The notes: generated from the sequence alone by a model not told the origin. Numbered from the stretch's first letter, positions 26,383 through 34,259 are shown. The stretch: 61,126 nt of DNA from an uncultured Alphaproteobacteria bacterium (GCA_902518505.1 CABYGG010000007.1:1-61126); one strand, 5' to 3'. Made by a program: numbers and translations.

Positions 26383-27194
26383 GTGATCAAATAAAAAATC
26401 AACAAACTAAAGCAGAAAAGTGGTTTCGAGAACTTCGAAATCAAATGGTTGGATCAATACAAAAGCTTGATGGGTCTAAATTTATAGAAAAGGAGTGGCA
26501 AAGACCTGGTGGTGGTGGAGGTTTGATGTCCTTACTAAAAGGAGAAATATTTGAAAAAGTAGGAGTAAATATTTCAACAGTGCATGGTAATTTTGCTGAA
26601 GAATTTAAAAAATCAATGCCGGGAACCGAAGAGGATCCAAGCTTTTGGGCCAGTGGTATCTCAGTCGTAGCTCACATGAAAAACCCGAAAATTGCTGCAG
26701 CTCATTTTAACACTAGGTACATAACCACAAAAGGAAAACAATGGTTTGGTGGTGGTTGTGATTTAACCCCTGCAATACCTGAAAAATTAGAAACAGATAA
26801 TTTTCATCAAGGTCTCCAACGAACATGTGATCAACATAATTCAACTTATTATGAAAAATTTAAAAAACAATGTGATGAATACTTTTATTTAGAGCATCGA
26901 AAAGAAAGTAGAGGCATAGGAGGGATTTTTTTTGATTATATCAATACAGACTTTGATAAGGATTTATCATTCATAAAAGATGTTGGGCAATTCTTTGTTA
27001 ATTTTGTAATTGAAAACTCAAAAAGAAAAAAAGATTTTAACTTTAATCAAGATGACTTAGATGCTCTCTCAAAAAAAAGATCTCGTTACGTAGAATTTAA
27101 TTTGCTTTATGATAGAGGGACATTATTTGGATTAAAAACCGGTGGTAATATTGATGCTATATTAATGTCAATGCCTCCAGAGGCTAAATGGTGA
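26379..27194 (+). CDS. hemF: Oxygen-dependent coproporphyrinogen-III oxidase
   Basis: Aerobic oxidative decarboxylation of coproporphyrinogen III to protoporphyrinogen IX. Signatures are WQRPGGGGGLMSLL, WFGGGCDLTPAIP, RGIGGIFFDYIN and the C-terminal RGTLFGLKTGGNIDAILMSM. The start is the ATG at 26379, which overlaps the hemH stop as ATGA; an in-frame GTG two codons upstream is less likely. About 271 residues. With hemF rather than hemN, the pathway here needs oxygen. Confidence 0.96.
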   Translation: MSDQIKNQQTKAEKWFRELRNQMVGSIQKLDGSKFIEKEWQRPGGGGGLMSLLKGEIFEKVGVNISTVHGNFAEEFKKSMPGTEEDPSFWASGISVVAHMKNPKIAAAHFNTRYITTKGKQWFGGGCDLTPAIPEKLETDNFHQGLQRTCDQHNSTYYEKFKKQCDEYFYLEHRKESRGIGGIFFDYINTDFDKDLSFIKDVGQFFVNFVIENSKRKKDFNFNQDDLDALSKKRSRYVEFNLLYDRGTLFGLKTGGNIDAILMSMPPEAKW

Positions 27195-27198
27195 AAAA

Positions 27199-27615
27199 AT
27201 GTATGAGTTATTAAAAATTTTACATATCATATCTTTTGTATCATGGTTTGCAGGGTTATTTTATTTACCAAGACTTTTTGTTTATCATGTAGAAAACATA
27301 ACCAATCCTGAAATAAATAGTGTATTTCAAAAAATGGAATATAAATTGCTAAAAATTATAATGAACCCAGCAATGATATTGACTTGGGTATTTGGTTTAG
27401 CCCTTATCCATTATGTAGGTTTTGAATTATGGCTTTTTTTGAAAATTATATTAGTTCTTATTCTCTCTGCATTTCATATGTATTTAAGTAAAATTAGAAA
27501 AAGTCTAGAGAGTAATTTTAGAGACTATACCTCAAAATATCTAAGAATAATCAATGAAGTGCCTACTGTTCTTCTAATTTTAATTGTAATACTTGTAGTT
27601 GTAAGACCTTTTTAA
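27199..27615 (+). CDS. hemJ: Protoporphyrinogen oxidase HemJ
   Basis: Small integral-membrane protein of the HemJ/UPF0093 family, which oxidises protoporphyrinogen IX. LKILHIISFVSWFAGLFYL carries the conserved histidine in the first of four membrane spans, with YLPRLFVYH after it. It has 138 residues and begins 4 bases after hemF. It completes the aerobic pathway encoded by the cluster. Confidence 0.93.
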   Translation: MYELLKILHIISFVSWFAGLFYLPRLFVYHVENITNPEINSVFQKMEYKLLKIIMNPAMILTWVFGLALIHYVGFELWLFLKIILVLILSAFHMYLSKIRKSLESNFRDYTSKYLRIINEVPTVLLILIVILVVVRPF

Positions 27616-27619
27616 TTTT

Positions 27620-28966
27620 ATGGATCTTACCCAAGGGGATATAAAAAAACAATTAATCGGTATGGCTGTTCCAGCAGGAACAGGTCTTTTGTTTTATACT
27701 CTGTACAATGTAGTAGATACTTTTTATGCAGGTCTCATAAGCACAGAGGCTATTGCAGGCTTATCAATATCTTACCCCTTGTATTTTATTTTATTAGCCT
27801 TCGCTGTAGGTTTTGGACAAGGCACCACAGCTCTTGTTTCAATAGCTATTGGCAAAAAAAAATTTAATGAGGCAATTAAGATACATACCCAAGCTTTAGT
27901 TATCACTTTATTGGTTTCAATAGCCATAGGGCTAACAACGTTTCTATTATCTAGACCTGTATTTTTATATTTTGGGGCAGAAGGTATTTTTCTTAACAAT
28001 GGTCTAAGATACATAAAAGTACTCTCAATTGGTGCTCCAATTTTTATTGTTTCTTTTGTTGTTAATTCTCTTTTATATGCACAAGGAGATACAAAAAAAA
28101 ATAGAAATGCATTAATTATAAGCTTTTTTATTAATTTAATATTTAGTCCTTTCTTATCTTTAGGTTATGGTCCTTTTCCTGCAATGGGAACTCTCGGCAT
28201 AGCTCTTGCAACAGTCATATCTCAACTATTTCATTTTTTCTTTTTAAGCTATTATGCTATTCGCAGTCCTTTGTTTAAGTATTTCAATTACAATTATATT
28301 TGGTTAGAATCTAAATTCGTATTAAGAATTCTAAGACAATCTATACCCTCTAGTATGAATATGTTCATGATTGCAGTTGGTTTCTTCATAATGCAAAAGT
28401 TTGTTACAAGTTATGGTGCCTCAGCTAGTGCAGCTTATGGTATAGCTTTAAGAATTGAGCAAATTATTTTATTACCTGCCATAGGATTTAGTAGTGCTTT
28501 ATTAAGTATGGTAGGACAAAATTTTGGTTCGAAGAATTTTGATAGAATTTATGAAGCTTTTTTAATTTCATTAAAGTTATCTATGACAATGATGATTTTT
28601 GGAGCATTAGTGCTTATATTTGCGGGTGAAAGGATTGCTAGTTTTTTTTCAAGAGACAGTGAAGTGATAATTATAGCTGGCAGTTACTTGTTTATGGTAG
28701 CTTTTTTGGCATTTATATATCAAGTTATTGATAGGTGTGACTCTGTACTTTCTGGTTTAAGAAAACCTTCTGTAAATGTGTTCTACACTTTTATTAGATT
28801 GGTATTTCTTCCCCCATTTGTAATTTATTTATTTTCTGAGACTCTTGAAAAAGGCCTAATTGGTATTTGGTGGGCTATATTTTTTACAAATTTACTAGGC
28901 TCAGTGTTTGTTTTTTTTCATATGAAATATTTATTTAAAAAAGAATCCAGTATCTTAATAAATTAA
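27620..28966 (+). CDS. MATE-family efflux transporter
   Basis: Multidrug/toxin exporter, probably driven by Na+ or H+. About 12 membrane spans over 448 residues; the opening GDIKKQLIGMAVPAGTGLLF and the inter-repeat LGYGPFPAMGTLGIALATV are typical. It starts 4 bases after hemJ and may be read with the hem operon. Its last 4 bases overlap the convergent DUF2721 gene. The substrate is not predictable; porphyrin or drug export is only a guess from position. Confidence 0.92.
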   Translation: MDLTQGDIKKQLIGMAVPAGTGLLFYTLYNVVDTFYAGLISTEAIAGLSISYPLYFILLAFAVGFGQGTTALVSIAIGKKKFNEAIKIHTQALVITLLVSIAIGLTTFLLSRPVFLYFGAEGIFLNNGLRYIKVLSIGAPIFIVSFVVNSLLYAQGDTKKNRNALIISFFINLIFSPFLSLGYGPFPAMGTLGIALATVISQLFHFFFLSYYAIRSPLFKYFNYNYIWLESKFVLRILRQSIPSSMNMFMIAVGFFIMQKFVTSYGASASAAYGIALRIEQIILLPAIGFSSALLSMVGQNFGSKNFDRIYEAFLISLKLSMTMMIFGALVLIFAGERIASFFSRDSEVIIIAGSYLFMVAFLAFIYQVIDRCDSVLSGLRKPSVNVFYTFIRLVFLPPFVIYLFSETLEKGLIGIWWAIFFTNLLGSVFVFFHMKYLFKKESSILIN

Positions 28967-29376
28967 CTAAAATCTTTCAGGTCTTCCAAATGCTTACTAA
29001 GAGCTTTTGTAGATAATTGTATTTCATAGATAAATAACACTATAGCTATTGAAAATATCAATATCCCTAAACCAAAAAAGTTTAAGGCTAAGTCATAAAT
29101 CTTGATATAGCTAAAAAAAATAGATATTAAATTCAGCAAGAAGCTGATCCCAGAGAGGGTTTGAACTGACCTTACTAATGTTAAACGGGTTGTAAGTACT
29201 TTAATTTGATCTAAGTGATGTTGAACCACATTGCTAGTTGGTCTATTTGTAATTATTGTGTCATGGATCTTTCTGATTAATGAAGCAAGAGAAGTATATC
29301 TATTGCCAAACGATATCATCATTAACGGTATAGCTGGAAACAAAAGTGCAGGATAAAGTGTTGTGAAGCTTGGCAT
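28963..29376 (-). CDS. DUF2721 membrane protein
   Basis: A 137-residue protein with an N-terminal hydrophobic segment (PALLFPAIPLMMISFGNRY) followed by a conserved basic helix (LASLIRKIHD) and two membrane spans in residues ~75-115. This pattern fits DUF2721. Function is unknown. It converges with the MATE gene and overlaps it by 4 bases; the ~110 bases upstream contain a long-range inverted repeat described separately. Confidence 0.72.
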   Translation of the reverse strand: MPSFTTLYPALLFPAIPLMMISFGNRYTSLASLIRKIHDTIITNRPTSNVVQHHLDQIKVLTTRLTLVRSVQTLSGISFLLNLISIFFSYIKIYDLALNFFGLGILIFSIAIVLFIYEIQLSTKALSKHLEDLKDFS

Positions 29377-29385
29377 ACTATTTAT

Positions 29386-29466
29386 GGAGCAGTTTGTTAT
29401 AACTAGGAGGGAATAACTAAGTATCTATGTCAACACGGAGTTAATCGAAACTTTAAAAACTGCTCC
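29386..29466. other. 10-bp inverted repeat with a 61-base loop in the intergenic region
   Basis: GGAGCAGTTT at 29386-29395 is exactly complementary to AAACTGCTCC at 29457-29466. A further small hairpin (GGAGTT and AACTTT around AATCGA) lies inside. The region is between the DUF2721 start and the argO-like stop. It may be a structured leader or small RNA, or chance in AT-rich DNA. Confidence 0.3.
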
Positions 29467-29492
29467 TAATAAATTTATACATATAATAATCT

Positions 29493-29520
29493 AAAAAACT
29501 CGTGTTATGATTGCATAACA
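29493..29520 (-). terminator. Intrinsic terminator of the ArgO-like gene
   Basis: On the minus strand: TGTTATG, loop CAAT, CATAACA, then CGAG and six T. The seven-base-pair stem plus U-run lies about 54 bases past the argO-like stop. The stem is AT-rich, so it would be moderately stable. Confidence 0.55.
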
Positions 29521-29573
29521 ACTATGCAACTTACAGACAGCTGATGAAATAATTTATAAATAAAAATTAATTA

Positions 29574-30185
29574 TCAAATTATTTCCAAGAAAATAATAGA
29601 TAAGGTAAGTATAAGTAAATAAAGAATTATTATTATATTAACTAATTTCCAAACTTGCTTGTTCAAAAAATATAATCTTAGTGATTGAGCACCATAGCCT
29701 AAAAAATAAAAAAAAATCAATGACGCTAGACTTGCACCTAATCCAAATAAAATCTTGTCAGAAATAGTTAGGAAATTTTTTGATAAATTTCCTAAAATAA
29801 AAACAGTATCTGAGTAAACGTGTGGGTTTAAAAAAGTAAAGGCAAGTGTCTGGAGGGCTATTTTTAACTTTGACGATTGTGTATGTGTTTGTGAAAATAC
29901 AATATCATGTTTAAATGTTTTTACTTTTGACCATATAAAATTTAAGAGAAAGAGGACAAGCCCTATAGATAATAGTAAATTGATCAGATCGTTGATGAAA
30001 TTTTTAATAAAGTGAAATATGAAAATTCCAAAAAAAATCAATAAGAAATCACCAACTATACATATTGAAGTTACTAAAAAAATATTATTTTTTTTTATAC
30101 CTTGCTCTATAACAAATAAATTTTGTGCACCTATAGCAAGTATTAAACTTAAACCTGTTGAAAAACCAAAAATAAACTCGTTCAT
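29574..30185 (-). CDS. LysE/ArgO-family amino-acid exporter
   Basis: Six-span inner-membrane exporter. The N-terminus FIFGFSTGLSLILAIGAQNLFVIEQG is diagnostic of the LysE/ArgO group (AIGAQN motif), and FLNPHVYSDTVFILG is also conserved. It is 203 residues long. Arginine or lysine is the expected cargo for ArgO-like proteins, but this is inferred from family only. It is flanked by a downstream terminator and no operon partners. Confidence 0.9.
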   Translation of the reverse strand: MNEFIFGFSTGLSLILAIGAQNLFVIEQGIKKNNIFLVTSICIVGDFLLIFFGIFIFHFIKNFINDLINLLLSIGLVLFLLNFIWSKVKTFKHDIVFSQTHTQSSKLKIALQTLAFTFLNPHVYSDTVFILGNLSKNFLTISDKILFGLGASLASLIFFYFLGYGAQSLRLYFLNKQVWKLVNIIIILYLLILTLSIIFLEII

Positions 30186-30243
30186 GACAATTTTGCACAG
30201 TTTATATACTTTACACCTAAAATCTATTTAGTAAGTTTGTGTT

Positions 30244-30333
30244 ATGAAAGTTTTTGTTGGTGGAGTATTTTTTGCTTTAATATTTATTTTTGTTGTAACT
30301 GATGGTTTTGTAAAAATTAGTCTACCTCTGTAA
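30244..30333 (+). CDS. Possible 29-residue single-span membrane peptide
   Basis: ATG at 30244 gives MKVFVGGVFFALIFIFVVTD plus nine more residues, a single hydrophobic helix with a charged start and a Lys after it. It overlaps the convergent TAXI-like gene by 17 bases. No clear ribosome binding site is visible, and I cannot match it to a family, so it may be chance. Confidence 0.25.
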   Translation: MKVFVGGVFFALIFIFVVTDGFVKISLPL

Positions 30334-30898
30334 ACCTTCTTCTTTTACCACTACTCCACTCATCACTAAATTTTAAAGTCCCTAAGTGTAACGGTATTTT
30401 TTCTTTAACAATTAAATTATTTTCCGAAAATTCAAAAAAAGATTTATGAAGATAGCGAAACTCAAGCAAATGATTCATAATTCCAAAGTTTATATCTTTA
30501 ATCACATTAGGATCTACATTCTGGTTTGAAATAAAAACATAATCATTATCTGCGGGAAAATTTAAAATTGAACGAAGCGATAAATTAGAGGGACGATTGA
30601 GTAAATCTGATTTTTTAATAATTGCATATTGAAATTGATTTTGTTCAATTTTTTTAATTATTTCATCAACGCTATCATCGAGGCGTGTATTGCATTCTAA
30701 CGTGTTAGAACCACCATAACTATGAGATATTTCAAGTTCCCTGTCCAATACTTTGCAAATACTTTTAGCTAGAATATATTCTGTTCCCAATGTAGAACGA
30801 ACCATGATTGTTAAAGAAATATCTTGAGAAAGGGCAAACAATAAATTCGTTTTAAGAAATAATATTACAATAAGAGAAAATATTACTTTTAAATACAT
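30317..30898 (-). CDS. Truncated TAXI-type TRAP solute-binding protein
   Basis: A 193-residue exported protein. A signal peptide covers residues ~1-22 (VIFSLIVILFLKTNLLFALS). The stretch from about 28 to 95 (LGTEYILAKSICKVL, HSYGGSNTLECNTRLDDSVD, YAIIKKSDLLN) resembles the start of TAXI-family periplasmic receptors. Those are usually ~320 residues, so roughly the C-terminal third is missing. No TRAP membrane genes are adjacent. It may be a decayed gene or a small dedicated binding protein. Confidence 0.5.
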   Translation of the reverse strand: MYLKVIFSLIVILFLKTNLLFALSQDISLTIMVRSTLGTEYILAKSICKVLDRELEISHSYGGSNTLECNTRLDDSVDEIIKKIEQNQFQYAIIKKSDLLNRPSNLSLRSILNFPADNDYVFISNQNVDPNVIKDINFGIMNHLLEFRYLHKSFFEFSENNLIVKEKIPLHLGTLKFSDEWSSGKRRRFTEVD

Positions 30899-30944
30899 AG
30901 ATTACTTTTAACATAAAACATTCTAAATTGTTAAATAGAATTAA

Positions 30945-31658
30945 ATGCCAAATTTTTCAACTATTGCATTAATAGCTTGTTTTGCATACGCCATTGAAAG
31001 TATTTTTGGTTTTGGTGGTACGATAATCTTTCTGGGAATTAGTGGATTTTTCTTTGACTTTAATTCTTTGTTAAAGCTTGCAATGATTGTTGGGCTATCC
31101 TCCGGTTTAGCTGTTTTAATTCAATCATACAAATATGTCTCTTTAAATCATCTGATCAAAATTTTAATTTATACAATTCCTGGTGCACTAGTTGGAACAT
31201 ATTTTATCAGTTATTTTGCATCAGATATTTTAATAAAAATATTTGCAATAATTTTAATTATTTATGGATGTTTTAACTTATTCTTTCCTGATATCAGGTT
31301 TCCTCAACTCTTGAAAAATTTTTTTGTAATTCTAGGTGGATTTATTCAAGGAATTTATACTATTGGAGGACCATTTGTATTAATGGGGTATAAAGATTAT
31401 TTCTCCTCAAAACAAGAGTTGCGATCAACTATGGCTGGATATTTTTTTATTATAAACTCTTTGAGAGCAATATTTTTTATGTTTTTGGGAGGAAGCTATT
31501 TAGAGATAGTGAAAATATACTATCCAATAGCTCTTTTAGTTATGTTAAGTGTTTGGCTGGGTTATTTTATACATAAACAAATACCGGAAATCCTATTTAA
31601 AAAACTTATTATTATTGCTATCACTTTGATAGGAGTATTGATTTTATTTACAAAATGA
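30945..31658 (+). CDS. TSUP (TauE/SafE) family permease
   Basis: Seven to eight membrane spans in 237 residues. The motifs FGFGGTIIFLGISG near the N-terminus and GGFIQGIYTIGGPFVLMG in the second half are the paired repeats of TauE/SafE exporters of sulfite, sulfonates and related anions. It overlaps the DUF3445 gene by 4 bases, so the two are probably a transcription unit. Confidence 0.85.
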   Translation: MPNFSTIALIACFAYAIESIFGFGGTIIFLGISGFFFDFNSLLKLAMIVGLSSGLAVLIQSYKYVSLNHLIKILIYTIPGALVGTYFISYFASDILIKIFAIILIIYGCFNLFFPDIRFPQLLKNFFVILGGFIQGIYTIGGPFVLMGYKDYFSSKQELRSTMAGYFFIINSLRAIFFMFLGGSYLEIVKIYYPIALLVMLSVWLGYFIHKQIPEILFKKLIIIAITLIGVLILFTK

Positions 31659-32368
31659 TCGACTGGGAACCATATGGACCTATTTACTCTGTAGCTCCTG
31701 GAATAAAAAAAATAAAAGACCTTCCAATCATTGAATATGATGAGCATGAAGAAAGATATTTAAGTTTGAAACAAAAATGTAAAGAAAATATTTTTATTGA
31801 TGATTATTTTACAAAAGAAATTGATATAGCTGTATGCGAGAAGTTAAATTCTATATTAAAAAAAGAATACCCATCTAAAAACTCTAACTTTAATAACTTT
31901 GTAGAACTTGGTTATAATCTTCAAGAGGATATAGCCATTTTTCACAGGTGTAACAAACTTATAGCTTTACATGTTTCATTTCCCTCCGTTTGGGTGCCTA
32001 AAGAAAAAATTGGTCTTAGTTTTGCTCAAATCCATCAACCTGTACCAGGTATGGAAAATTTTTTAAAAAATGAGGATAAATATGTTCAGATGATGATTGA
32101 AGCAACAACTCCTATTATAAGATATGTTTGGGGAGAGCATTATGGTTATTATTTATGTGAGCATGAACCTTTGCAAGAAAGTATAAAAGTGATGCACACA
32201 GAAAGACAGACTTTTATTGGAATTCCAGAGAGTGATATTGGTATTTTCTTAATTCGAAAGAAAGTGATGTTTTATGATGACACATCAAATGATTTTAAGG
32301 AATGGTATAAAAAGCAAGTCAGATCTATGACAGAGGATCAAAAAATTTATAAGATAAAAAGAATCTGA
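31655..32368 (+). CDS. DUF3445 haem-dependent oxidative N-demethylase-like protein
   Basis: A 237-residue protein with the DUF3445 run LQEDIAIFHRC, ALHVSFPSVWVPKEKIGLSF, AQIHQPVPGMENF and ERQTFIGIPESDIGIFLIR. Characterised relatives are the haem-binding PAS-like subunit of secondary-amine N-demethylases and dimethylamine monooxygenase. The usual reductase and ferredoxin subunits are not adjacent, and the protein is shorter than the ~300+ residues common in the family. Coupled to a TSUP permease by a 4-base overlap. A methylated amine substrate is inference. Confidence 0.78.
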   Translation: MIDWEPYGPIYSVAPGIKKIKDLPIIEYDEHEERYLSLKQKCKENIFIDDYFTKEIDIAVCEKLNSILKKEYPSKNSNFNNFVELGYNLQEDIAIFHRCNKLIALHVSFPSVWVPKEKIGLSFAQIHQPVPGMENFLKNEDKYVQMMIEATTPIIRYVWGEHYGYYLCEHEPLQESIKVMHTERQTFIGIPESDIGIFLIRKKVMFYDDTSNDFKEWYKKQVRSMTEDQKIYKIKRI

Positions 32369-32415
32369 GTCGATACTAGCGATCGAAAAAATTAATATAT
32401 TTGAAGGTAATCAGA

Positions 32416-32601
32416 TTACTGTTCCTGATTTCCCTCAGCTGGAGCATTTGGATCTGTAAGGCGCTCTAATTCGGCTAACTCTTCTGCTTCTCTTTTTGCT
32501 TCTCTTTTAGCCTTTTTAGCGGCAAGTTTTTCTTGGCGCTTACGCTCTTTCTCCATAGCTCTTTCACCAGCTTTTGATTTATAGTCAAAGTGAAGTCCCA
32601 T
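32416..32601 (-). CDS. Highly charged 61-residue protein of unknown function
   Basis: MGLHFDYKSKAGERAMEKER then a Lys/Arg/Ala/Glu helix (KLAAKKAKREAKREAEELAE) and a short acidic tail. No membrane segment or cysteine. The strong amphipathic composition and non-random N-terminus suggest a real gene, perhaps nucleic-acid or ribosome associated, but I recognise no family. It is convergent with the DUF3445 gene and 57 bases from the dipeptidase gene. Confidence 0.55.
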   Translation of the reverse strand: MGLHFDYKSKAGERAMEKERKRQEKLAAKKAKREAKREAEELAELERLTDPNAPAEGNQEQ

Positions 32602-32657
32602 AAAAAGATTATATCAGAATTTTTTTGATACTAAAGTTTCACTTCATTGAATATTTA

Positions 32658-33734
32658 TTAATTTAGAACTCTTTTTAAAAGATTAATCCAATTTAAATGT
32701 GAAATTTTAATCATTAAGTTTTCATTAAAACCCTGTGAAATTAATAGATCGATTAATTTGTGCATACCTAGAACACTATTTAGATCTTTTGGCATCATTG
32801 CACCGTCAAAATCTGAGCCAAATCCAACTTTATCATCTCCCAAATAGTCAATAAGGTACTTAAAATGATCAACTATTATTTGTAAATCTGTATCAGAAAC
32901 CATTTTTCCATCTTTCCTTAAAAAAGCTGGGGCAAAATTAACTCCAACCATCCCTTGAGTTTCTTTGATTGCATCTAATTGCTTATTTGTAAGGTTTCTA
33001 GAATGTGGGCAAATCTGATGAGCATTGCTATGCGTGGCTACTAGGGGCGAATTTGAATATTTTGCTATATCCCAAAAGCCTTTTTCATTTAAATGAGAGG
33101 TGTCAATTAACATATTTAGTGAATTACAATTTTTTATTAGTTCTATTCCTATTTCGGTTAAACCATCTCCAATATCTGGTGAAGTTGGAAAAGCAAAGGG
33201 AACGCCCTCTGCAAAAATAGTAGGCCTTGACCAAACTGGCCCAATTGATCTAAGACCAGCTCGAAATAAAGTTTCGAGATTATAAAAATTTTTATCTATA
33301 CATTCTGCACCCTCTATATGCATTACTACAGATAATTGGTCATCATGTTTAAACGAGTTTTCCAAATCCTTGCCAGATAAACAAATCTTAACTTTATTTT
33401 TTGAGTTTCTTTCAATTTTTGAAAGGATAGACAATTGATTTAAAACAACTGGTAATGCATCGTTTACGTCTACGGGCCTTGGAAGTGGTAATAAATACTC
33501 ATCTTGCTCCATATCTTTATAGTTGACCAACTTATCAGAGTCAGAGATATCTTGTTCTGGGGTAGGAACATATATGGCGCATAAACCTCCTTTAAAATTA
33601 GCTTGGTTCATTCGAGGAAGATCTAAATGTCCTTCTTTATCTCCATCGATAAAATCAAGATAGGAGTCAGGTTTGTTCTTTAAAAATAGTCTAAATAATA
33701 CATCATTATGACCATCGAAAATTTTATAATCCAT
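32658..33734 (-). CDS. Membrane dipeptidase (peptidase M19)
   Basis: Zinc dipeptidase with a TIM barrel. DGHNDVLFRLF gives the first metal ligands (residues ~8-11), then HIEGAECID, IDTSHLNEKGFWDI, ATHSNAHQICPHSRNL and GFGSDFDGA complete the metal and substrate sites. At 358 residues it is within range. In bacteria such enzymes cleave dipeptides, including D-amino-acid-containing ones. No signal peptide is visible at the N-terminus, so it is likely cytoplasmic. Confidence 0.93.
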   Translation of the reverse strand: MDYKIFDGHNDVLFRLFLKNKPDSYLDFIDGDKEGHLDLPRMNQANFKGGLCAIYVPTPEQDISDSDKLVNYKDMEQDEYLLPLPRPVDVNDALPVVLNQLSILSKIERNSKNKVKICLSGKDLENSFKHDDQLSVVMHIEGAECIDKNFYNLETLFRAGLRSIGPVWSRPTIFAEGVPFAFPTSPDIGDGLTEIGIELIKNCNSLNMLIDTSHLNEKGFWDIAKYSNSPLVATHSNAHQICPHSRNLTNKQLDAIKETQGMVGVNFAPAFLRKDGKMVSDTDLQIIVDHFKYLIDYLGDDKVGFGSDFDGAMMPKDLNSVLGMHKLIDLLISQGFNENLMIKISHLNWINLLKRVLN

Positions 33735-33815
33735 GTCATAAATTTATCATTTTTTTTGTTACTTAGACTACATGCAAATTAAAAATATTTAATGAATTTG
33801 TTTGAAGTCTCATAA

Positions 33816-33834
33816 ATAGACATCAGCTGTCTAT
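33816..33834. promoter_or_regulatory. Palindrome upstream of the small gene pair
   Basis: ATAGACA, spacer TCAGC, TGTCTAT: a perfect 7-base inverted repeat about 60 bases upstream of the first small gene. It may be an operator or the start of a structured leader. A 12-base part (CATCAGCTGTCT) recurs in inverted orientation at 29535-29546. Confidence 0.35.
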
Positions 33835-33894
33835 ATTTAGCAAAAGTAAAACTTCTTTTTAAAACTATATATATGTAAGAAAGGAAAAAAAATT

Positions 33895-34074
33895 ATGAAT
33901 AAAATTTTTGGATTTACAGAAAGATCTTTAAAATTCTGGTTATCTTTATTTACTAAAAAAGAAGACAGTATTATAAATTTTTGTAAGGTTGAATATGGCC
34001 CTGATTGGCAATGGGCTTACTCCGAGTATCAAAGAAATCAGTCATTTCCAAATAGCTTAAAAGAGGCTGCCTAA
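33895..34074 (+). CDS. 59-residue small protein of unknown function
   Basis: ATG at 33895 preceded by an AAAGGA ribosome-binding-like stretch ~8-10 bases upstream. The protein starts MNKIFGFTERSLKFWLSLFT and contains KVEYGPDWQWAYSEYQ. It is rich in Trp/Phe/Tyr; residues 10-20 could form an amphipathic or membrane-associating helix. The TAA overlaps the next ATG (TAATG), showing coupling. I recognise no family; the small coupled pair resembles DUF1127/DUF3563-type stress mini-operons. Confidence 0.6.
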   Translation: MNKIFGFTERSLKFWLSLFTKKEDSIINFCKVEYGPDWQWAYSEYQRNQSFPNSLKEAA

Positions 34075-34238
34075 TGAGCAATCTATTTAAATCTATTAGA
34101 AAAATAATTATTAATGGAAAAAATGACCAAAAATCAAGGTCTTACAAAGAAGAGGTATATTTATCTCAAGCTATCGACATGATTGATCTTGAAAGAAGAC
34201 AAAAAGAGATAGATAGAAGATTTATTAGAAAATTTTAA
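34074..34238 (+). CDS. 54-residue protein resembling DUF3563
   Basis: MSNLFKSIRKIIINGKNDQK followed by YLSQAIDMIDLERRQKEID, which resembles the DUF3563 core (YLaQsvDlyDLE.R..elD). It is highly basic at both ends. It overlaps the upstream small gene at TAATG and is closed by a strong terminator one base before the stop codon ends. Function is unknown in the family; expression in stress is sometimes seen for similar small basic proteins. Confidence 0.6.
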   Translation: MSNLFKSIRKIIINGKNDQKSRSYKEEVYLSQAIDMIDLERRQKEIDRRFIRKF

Positions 34239-34259
34239 AAAGCCCATCTAGGGCTTTTT
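34237..34259. terminator. Bidirectional intrinsic terminator
   Basis: AAAAAGCCC, loop ATCTA, GGGCTTTTT: nine-base stem with T-run on both strands. It ends the small gene pair on the plus strand and the convergent LysE gene on the minus strand. Confidence 0.9.

Noticed and set aside
29386-29466. tRNA-like layout: GGAGCAG and CTGCTCC could form a 7-bp acceptor stem
   Set aside because: No T-loop TTC sequence, no recognisable D-loop or anticodon arm, and no proper discriminator/CCA context; kept only as an inverted repeat.
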